The notes: generated by a model from the sequence alone, not told the origin. DNA of 64,000 bases from Myxococcales bacterium (GCA_004193285.1 SECP01000003.1:62001-126000); one strand, 5' to 3'; positions 16,385 to 25,606 are shown, numbered from the stretch's first letter. A program made the numbers and translations.

Positions 16385-17475
16385 TCGACTCTGACCACCT
16401 GGCGTGACGTGATGCCGACGCCGTGCTCGGCCGTAAAGAGCATGACGTGCCGACCGATGCGGTCGAAGCGCTCGGGAATGGCGCCGCCGCCGCCAGAGAT
16501 GAACGCCGGAATGCCGGCGTTGTCGAACGAGTAGTACGAGTGCACGTGACCGTAGAGCGTGAGGTCGACGCGGCCCTCCGCGAGCCGGCCGAGCAGCTTC
16601 GCCGCCTCGCTGCGGCTCGCCCACGAGCCGTTGCGCACGCCAATCGGATCGATGGGCGGGATGTGCATCGCCACGACATGCACGTCGTTTCGGGCGGTGG
16701 CGAGCCAATCCTCCAGCCACTCGAACGCGGTCGGATCCAGGCTCGCGCTCGCGTCATCCAGGAGCGTGAAGGCGACGCGGTGGAAGCGGAACTGAAAATT
16801 ACCTCGGCCGAAGTACTCGTAATACAGCACGGGGCCAGTGCCGAGCTCGTGGTTGCCGAGGGTCGTGAAGTAGGGAACGCGAAGACGTAGCAGCTCGCGT
16901 TGAAAGCGCTCCAGCTCCGCGCGCGTTCCGCGCTCGGTCAAGTCCCCCGCGCCGAGCAGGAAGCGCACTTGCTCCAGCTCGTTGACCTTGTCGTACACGT
17001 CCGCGACGCGATCGATCGCCTCCTGCACGTCCGAAAGGAGCGCGAAGCGAAACGGCTCCGTCGAATTCTGATCGCCCGCCGCGACCGCGAGGCGCGTTTC
17101 GCCAGCGGGGAGGCTGAGGCGGTAGCGCTTTCGGGTCGGCACGTTGGGGTCAGTGGCTTCCTCCGCCTCCACGACGGCAGAAGCGGACGACGCGGTGAGC
17201 TCGGCGTCGGTCAGACAATTCTGAATCTCCACCGAGAGGTCACTTGCCTGGTCGGTGCGTACGGTGAGCTCGTATGCCGGAGCGCTGCCCCAGAGCACGA
17301 ACTCCGCCGCCGATAGCGCCCGCACCGCGGCGAGACCTTCGCGGACCTCCACCGAGATGCCGGCTGACGTGGCGCTGCCCACCGCGCGATCTTGCTCGAT
17401 GCGCTCCTCGCTCGGCCGCAGGCAAGACAGCGCGAGCACGCCGGAGAGCAGCAAAAAATGCTGGAGATGTTTCAT
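16381..17475 (-). CDS. Calcineurin-like metallophosphoesterase lipoprotein
   Basis: 364 residues from the ATG at 17475, which has GGGGGAAA upstream and overlaps the previous stop (ATGA). Lipobox LALSC (lipid Cys 18). An N-terminal 130-residue beta-type domain precedes the phosphoesterase core: SDVQ (D149, Q151), GAGDLTERG (D178), GNHE (N208, H209), MHIPP (H271) and GHVH (H310, H312). The first motif is normally DxH; here the His is Gln, which may alter one metal ligand. It is predicted to act in the periplasm on a phosphate ester of unknown type. It is the last gene of the five-gene operon 21967-16381. Confidence 0.88.
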   Translation of the reverse strand: MKHLQHFLLLSGVLALSCLRPSEERIEQDRAVGSATSAGISVEVREGLAAVRALSAAEFVLWGSAPAYELTVRTDQASDLSVEIQNCLTDAELTASSASAVVEAEEATDPNVPTRKRYRLSLPAGETRLAVAAGDQNSTEPFRFALLSDVQEAIDRVADVYDKVNELEQVRFLLGAGDLTERGTRAELERFQRELLRLRVPYFTTLGNHELGTGPVLYYEYFGRGNFQFRFHRVAFTLLDDASASLDPTAFEWLEDWLATARNDVHVVAMHIPPIDPIGVRNGSWASRSEAAKLLGRLAEGRVDLTLYGHVHSYYSFDNAGIPAFISGGGGAIPERFDRIGRHVMLFTAEHGVGITSRQVVRVD

Positions 17476-18557
17476 CGCGGGTTTCCCCCCTGTCGGTAGA
17501 CGAGAGAAGCGCCGGCCAGGTACGCGGAGCCAGCTTGCGCGTCGACCGCGACGCCCAGGCTCTCCGTGGCAAACCAGCGCAGCGTGGTGCCGAAATGACC
17601 GGCGACGCCGCTGCCCAAGCCCGTGAGCTTGAGGCCGGCAACGTAGTCGTCGTGACGATGATCGTAGTAGACGAGCCACTCGCTGCCCGGCGCGCTCAGG
17701 CCGCGCAAGGTGACGCCGAAGCCGATGCGCGCCAAGAGCAAGTGCTCGATGTCGGTCGGTACCGACAAGCCTTGCAGATCGTAGTCGAGCCGGCCGATGC
17801 CGTAGCCGAGCCCGAGCTCGATGAACGAGCCGCGCAGGGTAGGACCGAGGCGACCCATGTCGTAGCGTCCGTCCACCGAGAGCTCGGCGGAGCCTTTGCT
17901 GAAGTGCTCGGGTCGATGCCGCTGGTGCACGAAGCCGAGCGTCAGGTCCACGAAGCTTTGGTCGCCAGGGCGGCGCTCGTGAACGTTGCCCGCGAGCCGG
18001 TACTGTCCCTCGACGCGGTAGCGCGCCGTGTCGCCGGCGGTCGAAAACCAGCCGGAGGGCGTGAGCCGAAAATGACCGATTTGCCGCGAAACACGCTGAT
18101 ACAGAAAATCCGTGTGGGCAAACTGCGGGTCGTGGATGCGGCGGTAGCCGAGCTCGGTTTCCCAGCGTGCGGGGCCGCGGTAGCGCGAGAGTGCGGCGCC
18201 CCCGTCGCTGCTCACGGTGCCGTAAATGTCCGCCAAGTACGAAGTGGAGAACAAGCCGAAGCCAACGATCGTCGAGCCTGCGGCGGGGCCGACGAAGTAG
18301 CGCGATGCGCCGGTGAACACGATCGTGAGCCCGCCTCCCAGAAACAAGCCGAGGCCCAAGCTCTCCATGAGGAGCAGGTTCTTCGCGGTCTTGCTTTGGC
18401 CCAGGGCGAAATGGCCGGCGCCGTGCACCACGACGCCCGGAACGACGGCGGCCGCCGTCGGTAGCGCGCGCGGTGGGGGAGCGTCATCGCTGCGCCGCGC
18501 TTGCGCCCCGGCGACGCCGCTATGCAAGAGGAGGCAAAGTCCAAACAGCGCTCGCAT
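17472..18557 (-). CDS. Predicted outer-membrane/envelope protein, unknown function
   Basis: 361 residues with a cleavable signal peptide (FGLCLLLHSGVAGAQA). An N-terminal part with PGVVVHGAGHFALGQSKTAKN and two hydrophobic glycine-rich stretches precedes a C-terminal two thirds of alternating, aromatic-ended strands (WETELGYRRIHDPQF, LRGSFIELGLGYGIG, EWLVYYDHRHDDYVAGLKL), as in outer-membrane barrels. I do not recognise a named family. It overlaps the preceding barrel gene by one base and the phosphoesterase gene by four, so the three are made together. Confidence 0.7.
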   Translation of the reverse strand: MRALFGLCLLLHSGVAGAQARRSDDAPPPRALPTAAAVVPGVVVHGAGHFALGQSKTAKNLLLMESLGLGLFLGGGLTIVFTGASRYFVGPAAGSTIVGFGLFSTSYLADIYGTVSSDGGAALSRYRGPARWETELGYRRIHDPQFAHTDFLYQRVSRQIGHFRLTPSGWFSTAGDTARYRVEGQYRLAGNVHERRPGDQSFVDLTLGFVHQRHRPEHFSKGSAELSVDGRYDMGRLGPTLRGSFIELGLGYGIGRLDYDLQGLSVPTDIEHLLLARIGFGVTLRGLSAPGSEWLVYYDHRHDDYVAGLKLTGLGSGVAGHFGTTLRWFATESLGVAVDAQAGSAYLAGASLVYRQGGNPR

Positions 18558-20422
18558 CAGAATCTAAGTGCGACGTCCAGTCGCACTCCTTCGAATGGCG
18601 GATAGAGTCGGCAGATGCCGCCCACGCAGCGCAAGGCCCCGCGGCGCTGCCCCGCGAAAAGCGCGACGCGCGTCGCGGGGGTAGGCCGATGCGAGATTTC
18701 CACGTTGAAATAGCGATGGGGCACGCCCGGGCGCGTGTCGTACTCGGCGCCCAGCCCGATGCTGGAGTGCTCGGCCCACTCCAAGCCCAGGACCTCTTCG
18801 CCTTCGGACCAGGGCACGCCGGGGCCGCCTTCGGCTTGGGCGCGGCGTCGATGCCGGCCGGTCAAGCTCACGCTGAAGGCCTCAGATAGGGGCAGCTCGA
18901 AGACGTGACGCAAGTAGCCCTCCGTGTAGAACAAATGGGAGACCGAGCCGCTCGGGAGCACCAGCTCACGCTCGGCCCGATCGAGGCGGCCGCCGAGCAC
19001 GACCTCCGCGTGCCGGCGCCGGTCGCGCGAGTCCAGCGCGAAGCCGGAGGACACGTCGTACACGCGGTTCAGCTGCTCGGCGCTAGTGCGGCACGCCTCG
19101 TTGGCGCCCGACTCCGCGTACGTGACGTAGTGCGACGCGCTGCCGAGCGCGCGTACGCCGCGGCGCAAGGTGAAGTCCCCGCGCAGCCGCCCGCCGGTGA
19201 CGCACGTGTTCATCCGCTCGAACTCGGTGTCGTTGTCTTCCGGCTCCGTCGTTGGCACCTGGTTGTAAGCAAGGCTCGAGAACTCGCGCGCGCGTGAGAG
19301 CTTCACGTTGCCGGAGAGGGGAAAAAGGCGGCGATAGTGCCGCGCCTCGAGCGTGAGCGCGACGCCCTTGGGGGTGTAGGAAGCGCTGCCGTAGAAGCCG
19401 TAACCGGGGTCGATGCGCGTGGTCTGCCCGCGGTCCCCCAAGTGCTGGAACGCGAGCTCGCCGTACAGCGATAGGTCCGGCAGCACGCGGGTGACCTCGA
19501 ACGACTCGCTCAACGTGAGGACGCGACCGGCGCTGCGCACCACGTCCTCGCTGAGCGGCGCGTCGCGAAACAGGGCGGAGCCTTGGGTGGCGAGCTTCCA
19601 TCGCTCACCGGAGAGCTCGAGCTGCCCGGCCGCGATTCGGTCCGGTGCGTAGCCGCAAGTAGCGCTGGTCTGGCAATCACTGGTGAGGGGAGCGAAGTCG
19701 GTCGCGATGGCGCGAGGCATGCCCGCTTCGGTGAGCGTGGAGAGGGCGTCTCGACCACCAAACACTCCGAGGTAGCGACCGCTCGCTTCATCGATGCGCA
19801 GCGGGTTCAGCTCACCGCCGAGCGCCGTGAGCTTCAAGCCCAAGGGCCCGGAGCGCGTCAACGTCAGGCGCGCGCCGCGGATCGTGGTGTCACTTCCGAG
19901 CTCGTCGCGCTTCCTCACGCTGAGCACGATGCCGCGACCGAGCTGTGCGCTCGCGTCCCCCAGCGTCGCCTCCACACCCGGCCGCGAGTAGGTGAGGTAG
20001 TATTTCGACGGATAAACCCAGTCGATGAAGCGGTTCGACAACTCGAGCCCGGCTTCGTCCAGCTTGCTGCGAAAATAGCCGGGGGCATTCTCGCGCGATG
20101 ACTCGCTCGTGAGATCCAGCGCGAGCCGAGCCGCGTTGGGCGACGCATAGAACCACACGTTATCTACGCGCGCGCCCAGGCTGAAGTTGCCGCGCGTGGC
20201 CTGCGCGCTGAGCCGATTGTAGACGAGGCCGAAGTCGTCGTTCGCGCGGGTCGCGACCTGGTTCGGCTTGGAGTCGCGGTTGTCGAAGTTGTAGTAGACG
20301 CTGCTGCTCTCGGTCACGTCCACCCGGAGCGGCTCCCCCGCGAGATTGCCGGGCTCGAGCGCGCGCGCCCGAGGCGCCAGGAGCGCGGCCGAGAGCCCGA
20401 GCGCAACGAGCCGCGAGCGCAT
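18557..20422 (-). CDS. Large predicted outer-membrane beta-barrel protein
   Basis: 621 residues with a signal peptide ending near ARALEPG. The rest is long runs of alternating polar and aromatic residues ending in a C-terminal Phe (GVRLDVALRF), the usual outer-membrane barrel signature. Two Cys pairs occur (CQTSATC; CVGGIC). It resembles the DUF6029-type barrels as I remember them, without certainty. The gene follows a thioredoxin-type lipoprotein gene by three bases, so the two products may work together, for example in forming the barrel's disulfides. Confidence 0.7.
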   Translation of the reverse strand: MRSRLVALGLSAALLAPRARALEPGNLAGEPLRVDVTESSSVYYNFDNRDSKPNQVATRANDDFGLVYNRLSAQATRGNFSLGARVDNVWFYASPNAARLALDLTSESSRENAPGYFRSKLDEAGLELSNRFIDWVYPSKYYLTYSRPGVEATLGDASAQLGRGIVLSVRKRDELGSDTTIRGARLTLTRSGPLGLKLTALGGELNPLRIDEASGRYLGVFGGRDALSTLTEAGMPRAIATDFAPLTSDCQTSATCGYAPDRIAAGQLELSGERWKLATQGSALFRDAPLSEDVVRSAGRVLTLSESFEVTRVLPDLSLYGELAFQHLGDRGQTTRIDPGYGFYGSASYTPKGVALTLEARHYRRLFPLSGNVKLSRAREFSSLAYNQVPTTEPEDNDTEFERMNTCVTGGRLRGDFTLRRGVRALGSASHYVTYAESGANEACRTSAEQLNRVYDVSSGFALDSRDRRRHAEVVLGGRLDRAERELVLPSGSVSHLFYTEGYLRHVFELPLSEAFSVSLTGRHRRRAQAEGGPGVPWSEGEEVLGLEWAEHSSIGLGAEYDTRPGVPHRYFNVEISHRPTPATRVALFAGQRRGALRCVGGICRLYPPFEGVRLDVALRF

Positions 20423-20425
20423 GGT

Positions 20426-21070
20426 TCAGTTGGCAGCGGAGCGCGCGGCCAGCTCCGACTCGATGTACGGCCACATGACTGCGCCCTGATCGCCCACGTA
20501 CTTGCGCAGGATCTTCATGCTGCGCGCGTCGATTACCATGTTGAGCGGCGCCGAGTCCGGCGAAGCGTACAGCCCGAGCTCGAGCTCCGGATCGGCGACC
20601 ATCGGAAAATTGGTCCGAAAGTTCTCGATCCAACGCTCCAGATCGCCCATGTCCGCTGGGTTCCGCTGCCCATCCTGAAACAAGGTGCTGAGGATGACGA
20701 GCCCGCGCGGACCGAGCTCCGCCGCTTTTTCCGGCAAGTAGCCGTGCTCCGCGACGCAGGCGGCGCACCAGATGGCCGCCGTATTCAGCAGCAAGAGCGA
20801 GACGCCCTTGGTGCCGGCCGGGTCGTAGTAGTCGGAGAGCGCGACCGTCTCGCGGTGCTGCTCGCTCGGAGCCACGCGGTCGGGCGCGCGGTACCCGACG
20901 AAGCACGCGTTCTTGGCGACGTCACCGAGCTCCGTTCCGAGGCCTTCGGTCGGGTAGTCCGGCGCCGCGCAGCTCGGGACGTCCGCGATCAGCTCTTCGG
21001 GGATCTCCGGCGCATTCGAGCCGCACGCGGTGAGACAAGCGCCGAGCGCGAAAGCGAGCAGCGCGCGCAC
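20426..21070 (-). CDS. Thioredoxin-fold lipoprotein (CAAC motif), paralogue of the gene at 15120
   Basis: 214 residues, lipobox ACLTAC (lipid Cys 16). The active site is AIWCAAC (C102, C105) preceded by LSDYYDPAGTKGVSLLLLNT, with SAPLNMVIDARSMKI later; these blocks match the protein from 15120-15851 closely. Two extra cysteines lie at 34 and 56. Ala-Ala between the active cysteines is uncommon in thioredoxins. It is the second gene of the operon, three bases after the Gly/Ser-linker lipoprotein and three bases before the large barrel gene. Confidence 0.85.
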   Translation of the reverse strand: MRALLAFALGACLTACGSNAPEIPEELIADVPSCAAPDYPTEGLGTELGDVAKNACFVGYRAPDRVAPSEQHRETVALSDYYDPAGTKGVSLLLLNTAAIWCAACVAEHGYLPEKAAELGPRGLVILSTLFQDGQRNPADMGDLERWIENFRTNFPMVADPELELGLYASPDSAPLNMVIDARSMKILRKYVGDQGAVMWPYIESELAARSAAN

Positions 21071-21073
21071 CGG

Positions 21074-21967
21074 CTACTCCTTCACCTTCACGCCCACGGC
21101 GGTGAGGACCGGAATGCCGTCCGGAAAATCGAGGGTTGCTCCATCTTCGCTCACCGCGCCTTCGCCGATCTTCTTCCACCCGGCGTAGGGAGCGAACTCC
21201 TCCTCCACGTCCAGCCCCAGCAGGTAGAGCTCGAGCTCCGCGCCCGGTTCGAGGTCGGCCGTGTTCTCCAGGGTCAGCGCGGGAGCGGGACAGATGCGAG
21301 TTTCCAGCGGCGAGAGCGCGTACGCTTGCACGAAGCTCTCATCGAGCTGCTCGAGCGCGGCGGGCGGGAGCGCAGCGGCGCGGAACCCCTGCTGCTCTTC
21401 GCCTTCGTAGTCCAGGAAGTTCACCTCCACGTGCGCGCTCTCGGACAACGTGAGCGCTACGCCGCCGGAGGAAGAAGACGAACCCGGCGTCAGCGCGGCC
21501 CCGCTCTCGTAAGCAGGAAGACGCACGGTGACCAGCGTTCCCAAGTCGTTGTCGCCTGCGCCGAGCAGGGTCGTCAGCTTCGCCCACTCGAAGCCATCCC
21601 CGTACTTCACCGCGGGCGTATCGCGCGTGTCGCCGACGTTCTCCGATAGGCGGCCGTTGCTCCCGACGTTCGCCTGGGTGCACACGTCGCGACCGCAGAC
21701 TTGAACCAAGCCGGCCGCGGTGGGCTCGCCTTGCTCGTCCACGATGAGGCCACTGATGGCGCCGACTTCGACCGGATTCGGGTCGCGGCTCGGGTTCGTT
21801 CCCGCAGGGCAGCGCTCGAGCCCCTTGCCACCGCTGCCGCTCGAGCCGCCGCCGCTCGCGGAGCCTCCGCCTCCGGCCGAGCCGTCAGGCTCCGCCGGGT
21901 CGCTCGAGCACGCGGCGCTCACGAGGAGCGCGGGGAGGAGGACCAGAAGATGCGAAGGGCGAGTCAC
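21074..21967 (-). CDS. Lipoprotein with Gly/Ser spacer, heads the thioredoxin/barrel operon
   Basis: 297 residues. Lipobox LLVSAAC (lipid Cys 20), then an acidic and Gly/Ser-rich spacer (GGGGSASGGGSSGSGG) to about residue 48. The globular part begins with a carboxypeptidase-regulatory-like strand pattern (GAISGLIVDEQGEPTAAGLVQVCG) containing a Cys pair in CGRDVC, and ends with beta-rich sequence. I do not recognise an enzyme. It is the first gene of 21967-16381, with three bases to the next gene, so it probably scaffolds or presents the downstream envelope proteins. Confidence 0.75.
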   Translation of the reverse strand: MTRPSHLLVLLPALLVSAACSSDPAEPDGSAGGGGSASGGGSSGSGGKGLERCPAGTNPSRDPNPVEVGAISGLIVDEQGEPTAAGLVQVCGRDVCTQANVGSNGRLSENVGDTRDTPAVKYGDGFEWAKLTTLLGAGDNDLGTLVTVRLPAYESGAALTPGSSSSSGGVALTLSESAHVEVNFLDYEGEEQQGFRAAALPPAALEQLDESFVQAYALSPLETRICPAPALTLENTADLEPGAELELYLLGLDVEEEFAPYAGWKKIGEGAVSEDGATLDFPDGIPVLTAVGVKVKE

Positions 21968-22031
21968 GCCCCAGCATTATGCCCCGAATCCTCGCCCGCG
22001 CCGAAGCGCCGTTTTGCGACGTACGCGGGAG

Positions 22032-24125
22032 CTAGAAGCTCACGCCCAGGTACAGGCGGAGCGCCTGGGCCAGGTTCGTGTCCGCGTTGGTCAACCGAGA
22101 GGCCTCGACCGAGGCGTAACCCAGGCCGGACATGGGGAAGAGCACCGCGTACTCGAGCTTGGCGAAGAAGCCGCCCATGCGGTTCGGGTCGTCGTTGAGT
22201 GAGCCGTCTTTGCTCTGGAAGTAGATCTGGCCATTGAGCTCGATGCCGAGGTCCCGGGCGTGGCCCGGCGTCTGCATGAATTCACTGGCACGTGACCAGA
22301 TCGCCGCGAGCCCGCCGCCGATCTTCTGCCCGTTCGGATCGCGCAAGAAGTCGTACTTCACGCTGGGGCGGAAATAGTAGGTGCCCTGCACGCGAGTCAG
22401 AATGTTGCGGTAGAGGATCAAGTCGAGCGCGTAGCTCGGGTGGAACCGAAACGTGGAAATCGTGCGGTCGCCATACTGGTTCTGGACACCCTGGTCACCC
22501 GAGCCGGGGGTCAGGCTGTCCACGTCCGAGTCGCCCGAGGCCCAGCCGGCCTTGAACCCGAGCCGCAGCTTGTTTTCCGCGAGCAGCTGCTCGAGCTCGG
22601 TCGCGAAGCCCCAGCTCCGCGTCTTGTAGCCCGTGTCCGCGGTGGTGGTCGCGGAGCCGTTGTTGATCTTGCCCTGGATGGTCGCCACTTCGGTCTCGAA
22701 GCGGAAGCCGCGGTAGCGCAGCTGCAGCCACAGATCGGGCATCCACATGTGCGCGTCGCGGCGCACGAAGGGGAGGGTGTCCTTCCCGGGGGTGCAGCCG
22801 AATGCAGCGCCGTTTTGGCTGCCCGCACCGGAGCCGCAGGGGCCAGCGGAGTCCGCGGCCAGGAGCTGGTGCTTGTACTGCACCTGCACGCCGCCGTTGA
22901 TCACCACGTCGCCGCGGTTGAGGGCGGCGGCGACCATGTCCGCGCTCTTCCGTCGCACGAGCGTGAACGTGTACTGGTTCACGTCGTCCAGCTGGGCCGC
23001 GTCGTACGGCTGGCCGCGGGTGGTGCCGAAGTTGTCGCTCGTGGCGCCTTCGTTCACGAAGTCCATGGCGACGGAGGCGTACAGATCCAGGCTCTTGATG
23101 CCGCTCGTGATCTGCGCGCGGTCGATCGTCGACTGGTAGTCGTCGTCGTGGCCGTCGCCCGCGTTGTAGACCATGCCGAGGCCCCAGTGGTTGGGCATGC
23201 GACCGAACCGCAGCTGTCCGACGGGGGTGACCCACTCCGCCCACACCCGCTTGACGAGGATGCTGTCGCGCAAGCTGTTACGACCGGCGCTGGGAGCGGC
23301 GGTGGTGTCGTCGAAGATGCCGAGAGGCGCGTAGCCGCTGCGCTGGCTGACCTGGCCGTCGTTGACGGCGTAACCCCCGGGGGTGGAGCCGAGCACCAGG
23401 TTGTCCAGCAGGTCGATCTGGGAGATGACGCGCAGGTTGTCCGAGACGTGGAACTCCGGATCCAGGCGGAAGCGCATGTTTGCGCCCGCGTTGGTGTTGT
23501 CGTCACAGTTGCTGGAGCCGGAGCCGCACAACTGGGAGCCGACCGGGCCGCGATCCTGGCCGTTGGCGAACTGATTGTAATAGTGGTCCGCCGGGCGCGG
23601 AAAGAGCGCGCTCGCCAAGGGGTCGCGGCGACCGAGGTGGAACTTGTAGAAGAGCTCACCGCGCGCGCGCAGGCTGCCGTGCCACTCCAAGATTGGGCGG
23701 GTGTGCGTCCACCAATCTTCGGCAAAGACCGCGTCCCCCGCCGCCGGCTGCGCCTTGGGGCGCTCGGCGCCTTGGCGCTTGAGCGCCGCCGCGTCTTCTG
23801 AAGGCTCGGGCCAGATCGGCAAAGGCGCGAGGCCGGGCTGAGCTTGCGGCAGCGAGCCTGCAGGCTCTTGCCCGACCGTCGGTTCCTCGGTTCCCTCCGC
23901 CGTGGGCGGCGGCTCGACCGCAGGCGGCGCTTCCGGAGTGGCCGCGGGCGGCGCGGCGGCAGGAGGAGCGGCCGCCGGAGCAGGGGCCGCCGGTGCCGCG
24001 GGACCAGGCGCCGGCTTCGGCTCGGCCGCAGGCTTCTTGGGATCGGCTACCGGAGCTTGCGCCCAGGCGTGCAAAGAGAAAGTGGCGGCGAGGGCCGAAA
24101 CCAGTAAAACGGAGCGTTTTCGCAT
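22032..24125 (-). CDS. TIGR04551-like outer-membrane protein of myxobacteria
   Basis: About 697 residues from the ATG at 24125, which has GGAG six bases upstream. Signal peptide LLVSALAATFSLHAWAQ, then a Pro/Ala-rich stretch to about residue 110. The long beta-strand-rich domain starts with LEWHGSLRARGELFYKFHLGR and contains MRFRLDPEFHVSDNLRVISQIDLLDNLVLGSTP and the C-terminal LAQALRLYLGVSF with terminal Phe; the longer string is named only to mark the region. The pattern matches my memory of the Myxococcales-restricted TIGR04551 family, whose role is unknown. It lies downstream of a kinase gene on the same strand. Confidence 0.75.
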   Translation of the reverse strand: MRKRSVLLVSALAATFSLHAWAQAPVADPKKPAAEPKPAPGPAAPAAPAPAAAPPAAAPPAATPEAPPAVEPPPTAEGTEEPTVGQEPAGSLPQAQPGLAPLPIWPEPSEDAAALKRQGAERPKAQPAAGDAVFAEDWWTHTRPILEWHGSLRARGELFYKFHLGRRDPLASALFPRPADHYYNQFANGQDRGPVGSQLCGSGSSNCDDNTNAGANMRFRLDPEFHVSDNLRVISQIDLLDNLVLGSTPGGYAVNDGQVSQRSGYAPLGIFDDTTAAPSAGRNSLRDSILVKRVWAEWVTPVGQLRFGRMPNHWGLGMVYNAGDGHDDDYQSTIDRAQITSGIKSLDLYASVAMDFVNEGATSDNFGTTRGQPYDAAQLDDVNQYTFTLVRRKSADMVAAALNRGDVVINGGVQVQYKHQLLAADSAGPCGSGAGSQNGAAFGCTPGKDTLPFVRRDAHMWMPDLWLQLRYRGFRFETEVATIQGKINNGSATTTADTGYKTRSWGFATELEQLLAENKLRLGFKAGWASGDSDVDSLTPGSGDQGVQNQYGDRTISTFRFHPSYALDLILYRNILTRVQGTYYFRPSVKYDFLRDPNGQKIGGGLAAIWSRASEFMQTPGHARDLGIELNGQIYFQSKDGSLNDDPNRMGGFFAKLEYAVLFPMSGLGYASVEASRLTNADTNLAQALRLYLGVSF

Positions 24126-24190
24126 TGATACTCCGCCTTTGACCGAAGCGGCGGGAGTCCCTTTCGCACCGACCCGGAAGACTGTCAACC

Positions 24191-25423
24191 TCAGGCTTTT
24201 TTGAAGGCGGTCATCACGTCGGTCGCGAAGCGCTCTGCGGCGGCTTGTGCCGCAGCTACGGCCGGAGCGGCTGCAGGCGCGGGCAGGGCAGAAGTTCGCG
24301 TCAGCGCGGGCGGGTCGTCTTCTGTTTCTCGCAGGTGAGCGGACGGCCCCTCGGCCAGCTGAGGCAGGGCCATCGACAGAGTTTTGGCGACCTTGGAGAG
24401 CTCCGCCTGCGCGCGCCAGCCGGGCGAGTCCGGCAGACCGAGCGCGCCTCGAAAGGCGTCGCCGAGCTCGCGCGCGCTTCGGTACCGGAGGTCCCGGTGC
24501 TTGGCGAGCGCGCGCGCAAACACGATATCCAGCGCGCCGGGCATGCCGGGAACGAGCCGCGTGATCGGCGGCGCCGCTTCGTCGAGCTGCGCCGCGCGGA
24601 CCACGAGCTCGGTGCGCTCCGGAGCGTCGAACGGGGTGATGCCGGTCAGCATCTCGAACATCACGATCGCAGCGGCATACAGGTCCGCGCGCGGGTCCAG
24701 CGGCTGCCCCATCACCTGCTCCGGGGCCATGTAAGCCGCGGTACCAGGGGCCATACCGCCGCTCTGCTTGGCGAGCTCCGCCGGAAACCGCGCGATGCCG
24801 AAGTCAGTCAGCTTGGCGATGTCGTCGGTTCGGATCAGCAGGTTCGCGCTCTTCACGTCCCGGTGGACGATGCCCAGCGCGTGCAGGCTCTCCAGCGCGC
24901 CGAGCAGCTGGGCGAGGTAGTGCCACGCCTGAGTGACGGGTAGGCGAGGCAAGGCGCCGCCCCTCGACGTCGCCCGTTGCAGGAGCTCCGCGAGGGACTC
25001 GCCCTGCACGAGCTCCATCGCGATGCACAGCTCGCCGTCGTGATCGAACATCCCGAAGTAGTGGACGATGTTCGGGTGGCTCAGCGTGCTGAGCACGTCC
25101 GCCTCGTGCCGAAACAAGCGTTCCGCGCGCGGTTTGCCGCGGATGAGGGGGTGCAGCACCTTGAGCGCCACCGGGTGCTCGGGCACGTGGGCGAACCGGC
25201 CGGCGGGATTGTAGTAGAGCCAACCGCGGTAAACGACGCCCATTCCTCCTTCACCGATGGTATGGCCGACGACGCACTTACCTAAGTCCCCGAGCGCGAC
25301 CTCGCTGCCGGGGCCAATGCGCTGACGCTTGGCGGCGGCAGCCATCGGAACGGGCAGGCCGCAGTGCGGGCAAAACCTCGCCTCGGGTACGAGCTCGCTT
25401 CGGCATCCGACGCAGACCGCCAC
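24191..25423 (-). CDS. Cytoplasmic Ser/Thr kinase with N-terminal zinc ribbon
   Basis: 410 residues from a GTG start. The first 22 residues form a zinc ribbon (CVGC at 4-7 and CPHC at 18-21). The kinase domain (about 50-330) has IGEGGMGVVY, ATP lysine K88 (VALK), catalytic loop HRDVKSAN (187-194) and DFG at 207-209. The C-terminus is an Ala/Pro-rich tail without a membrane helix, so the protein is cytosolic. Kinases with an N-terminal double-CxxC ribbon recur in myxobacteria; the ribbon may bind metal, nucleic acid or a partner. The gene is divergent from the TSP3-repeat gene at 25607. Confidence 0.92.
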   Translation of the reverse strand: MAVCVGCRSELVPEARFCPHCGLPVPMAAAAKRQRIGPGSEVALGDLGKCVVGHTIGEGGMGVVYRGWLYYNPAGRFAHVPEHPVALKVLHPLIRGKPRAERLFRHEADVLSTLSHPNIVHYFGMFDHDGELCIAMELVQGESLAELLQRATSRGGALPRLPVTQAWHYLAQLLGALESLHALGIVHRDVKSANLLIRTDDIAKLTDFGIARFPAELAKQSGGMAPGTAAYMAPEQVMGQPLDPRADLYAAAIVMFEMLTGITPFDAPERTELVVRAAQLDEAAPPITRLVPGMPGALDIVFARALAKHRDLRYRSARELGDAFRGALGLPDSPGWRAQAELSKVAKTLSMALPQLAEGPSAHLRETEDDPPALTRTSALPAPAAAPAVAAAQAAAERFATDVMTAFKKA

Positions 25424-25606
25424 GGTGATGCGCGGAGCCTAGCAAAGCCTCGTTTCAATGTAAGTAAAGGCGCGCTCGTTTTGGCCCAGCCGCGGGCGGA
25501 TCTCGCGGTTTAAAGCGTTGCAGTTCGACGCGCAGTTTGAAAGCATGGCTTCCGCTCGGGCCCCTGTGTGCCCTGCTCGTTCGCTCGAAACTTCAGGAGA
25601 ACTTCG

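Noticed and set aside
24183..24188. TTGACA as a promoter for the TIGR04551-like gene
   Set aside because: No -10-like sequence lies 16-18 bases downstream on the minus strand.
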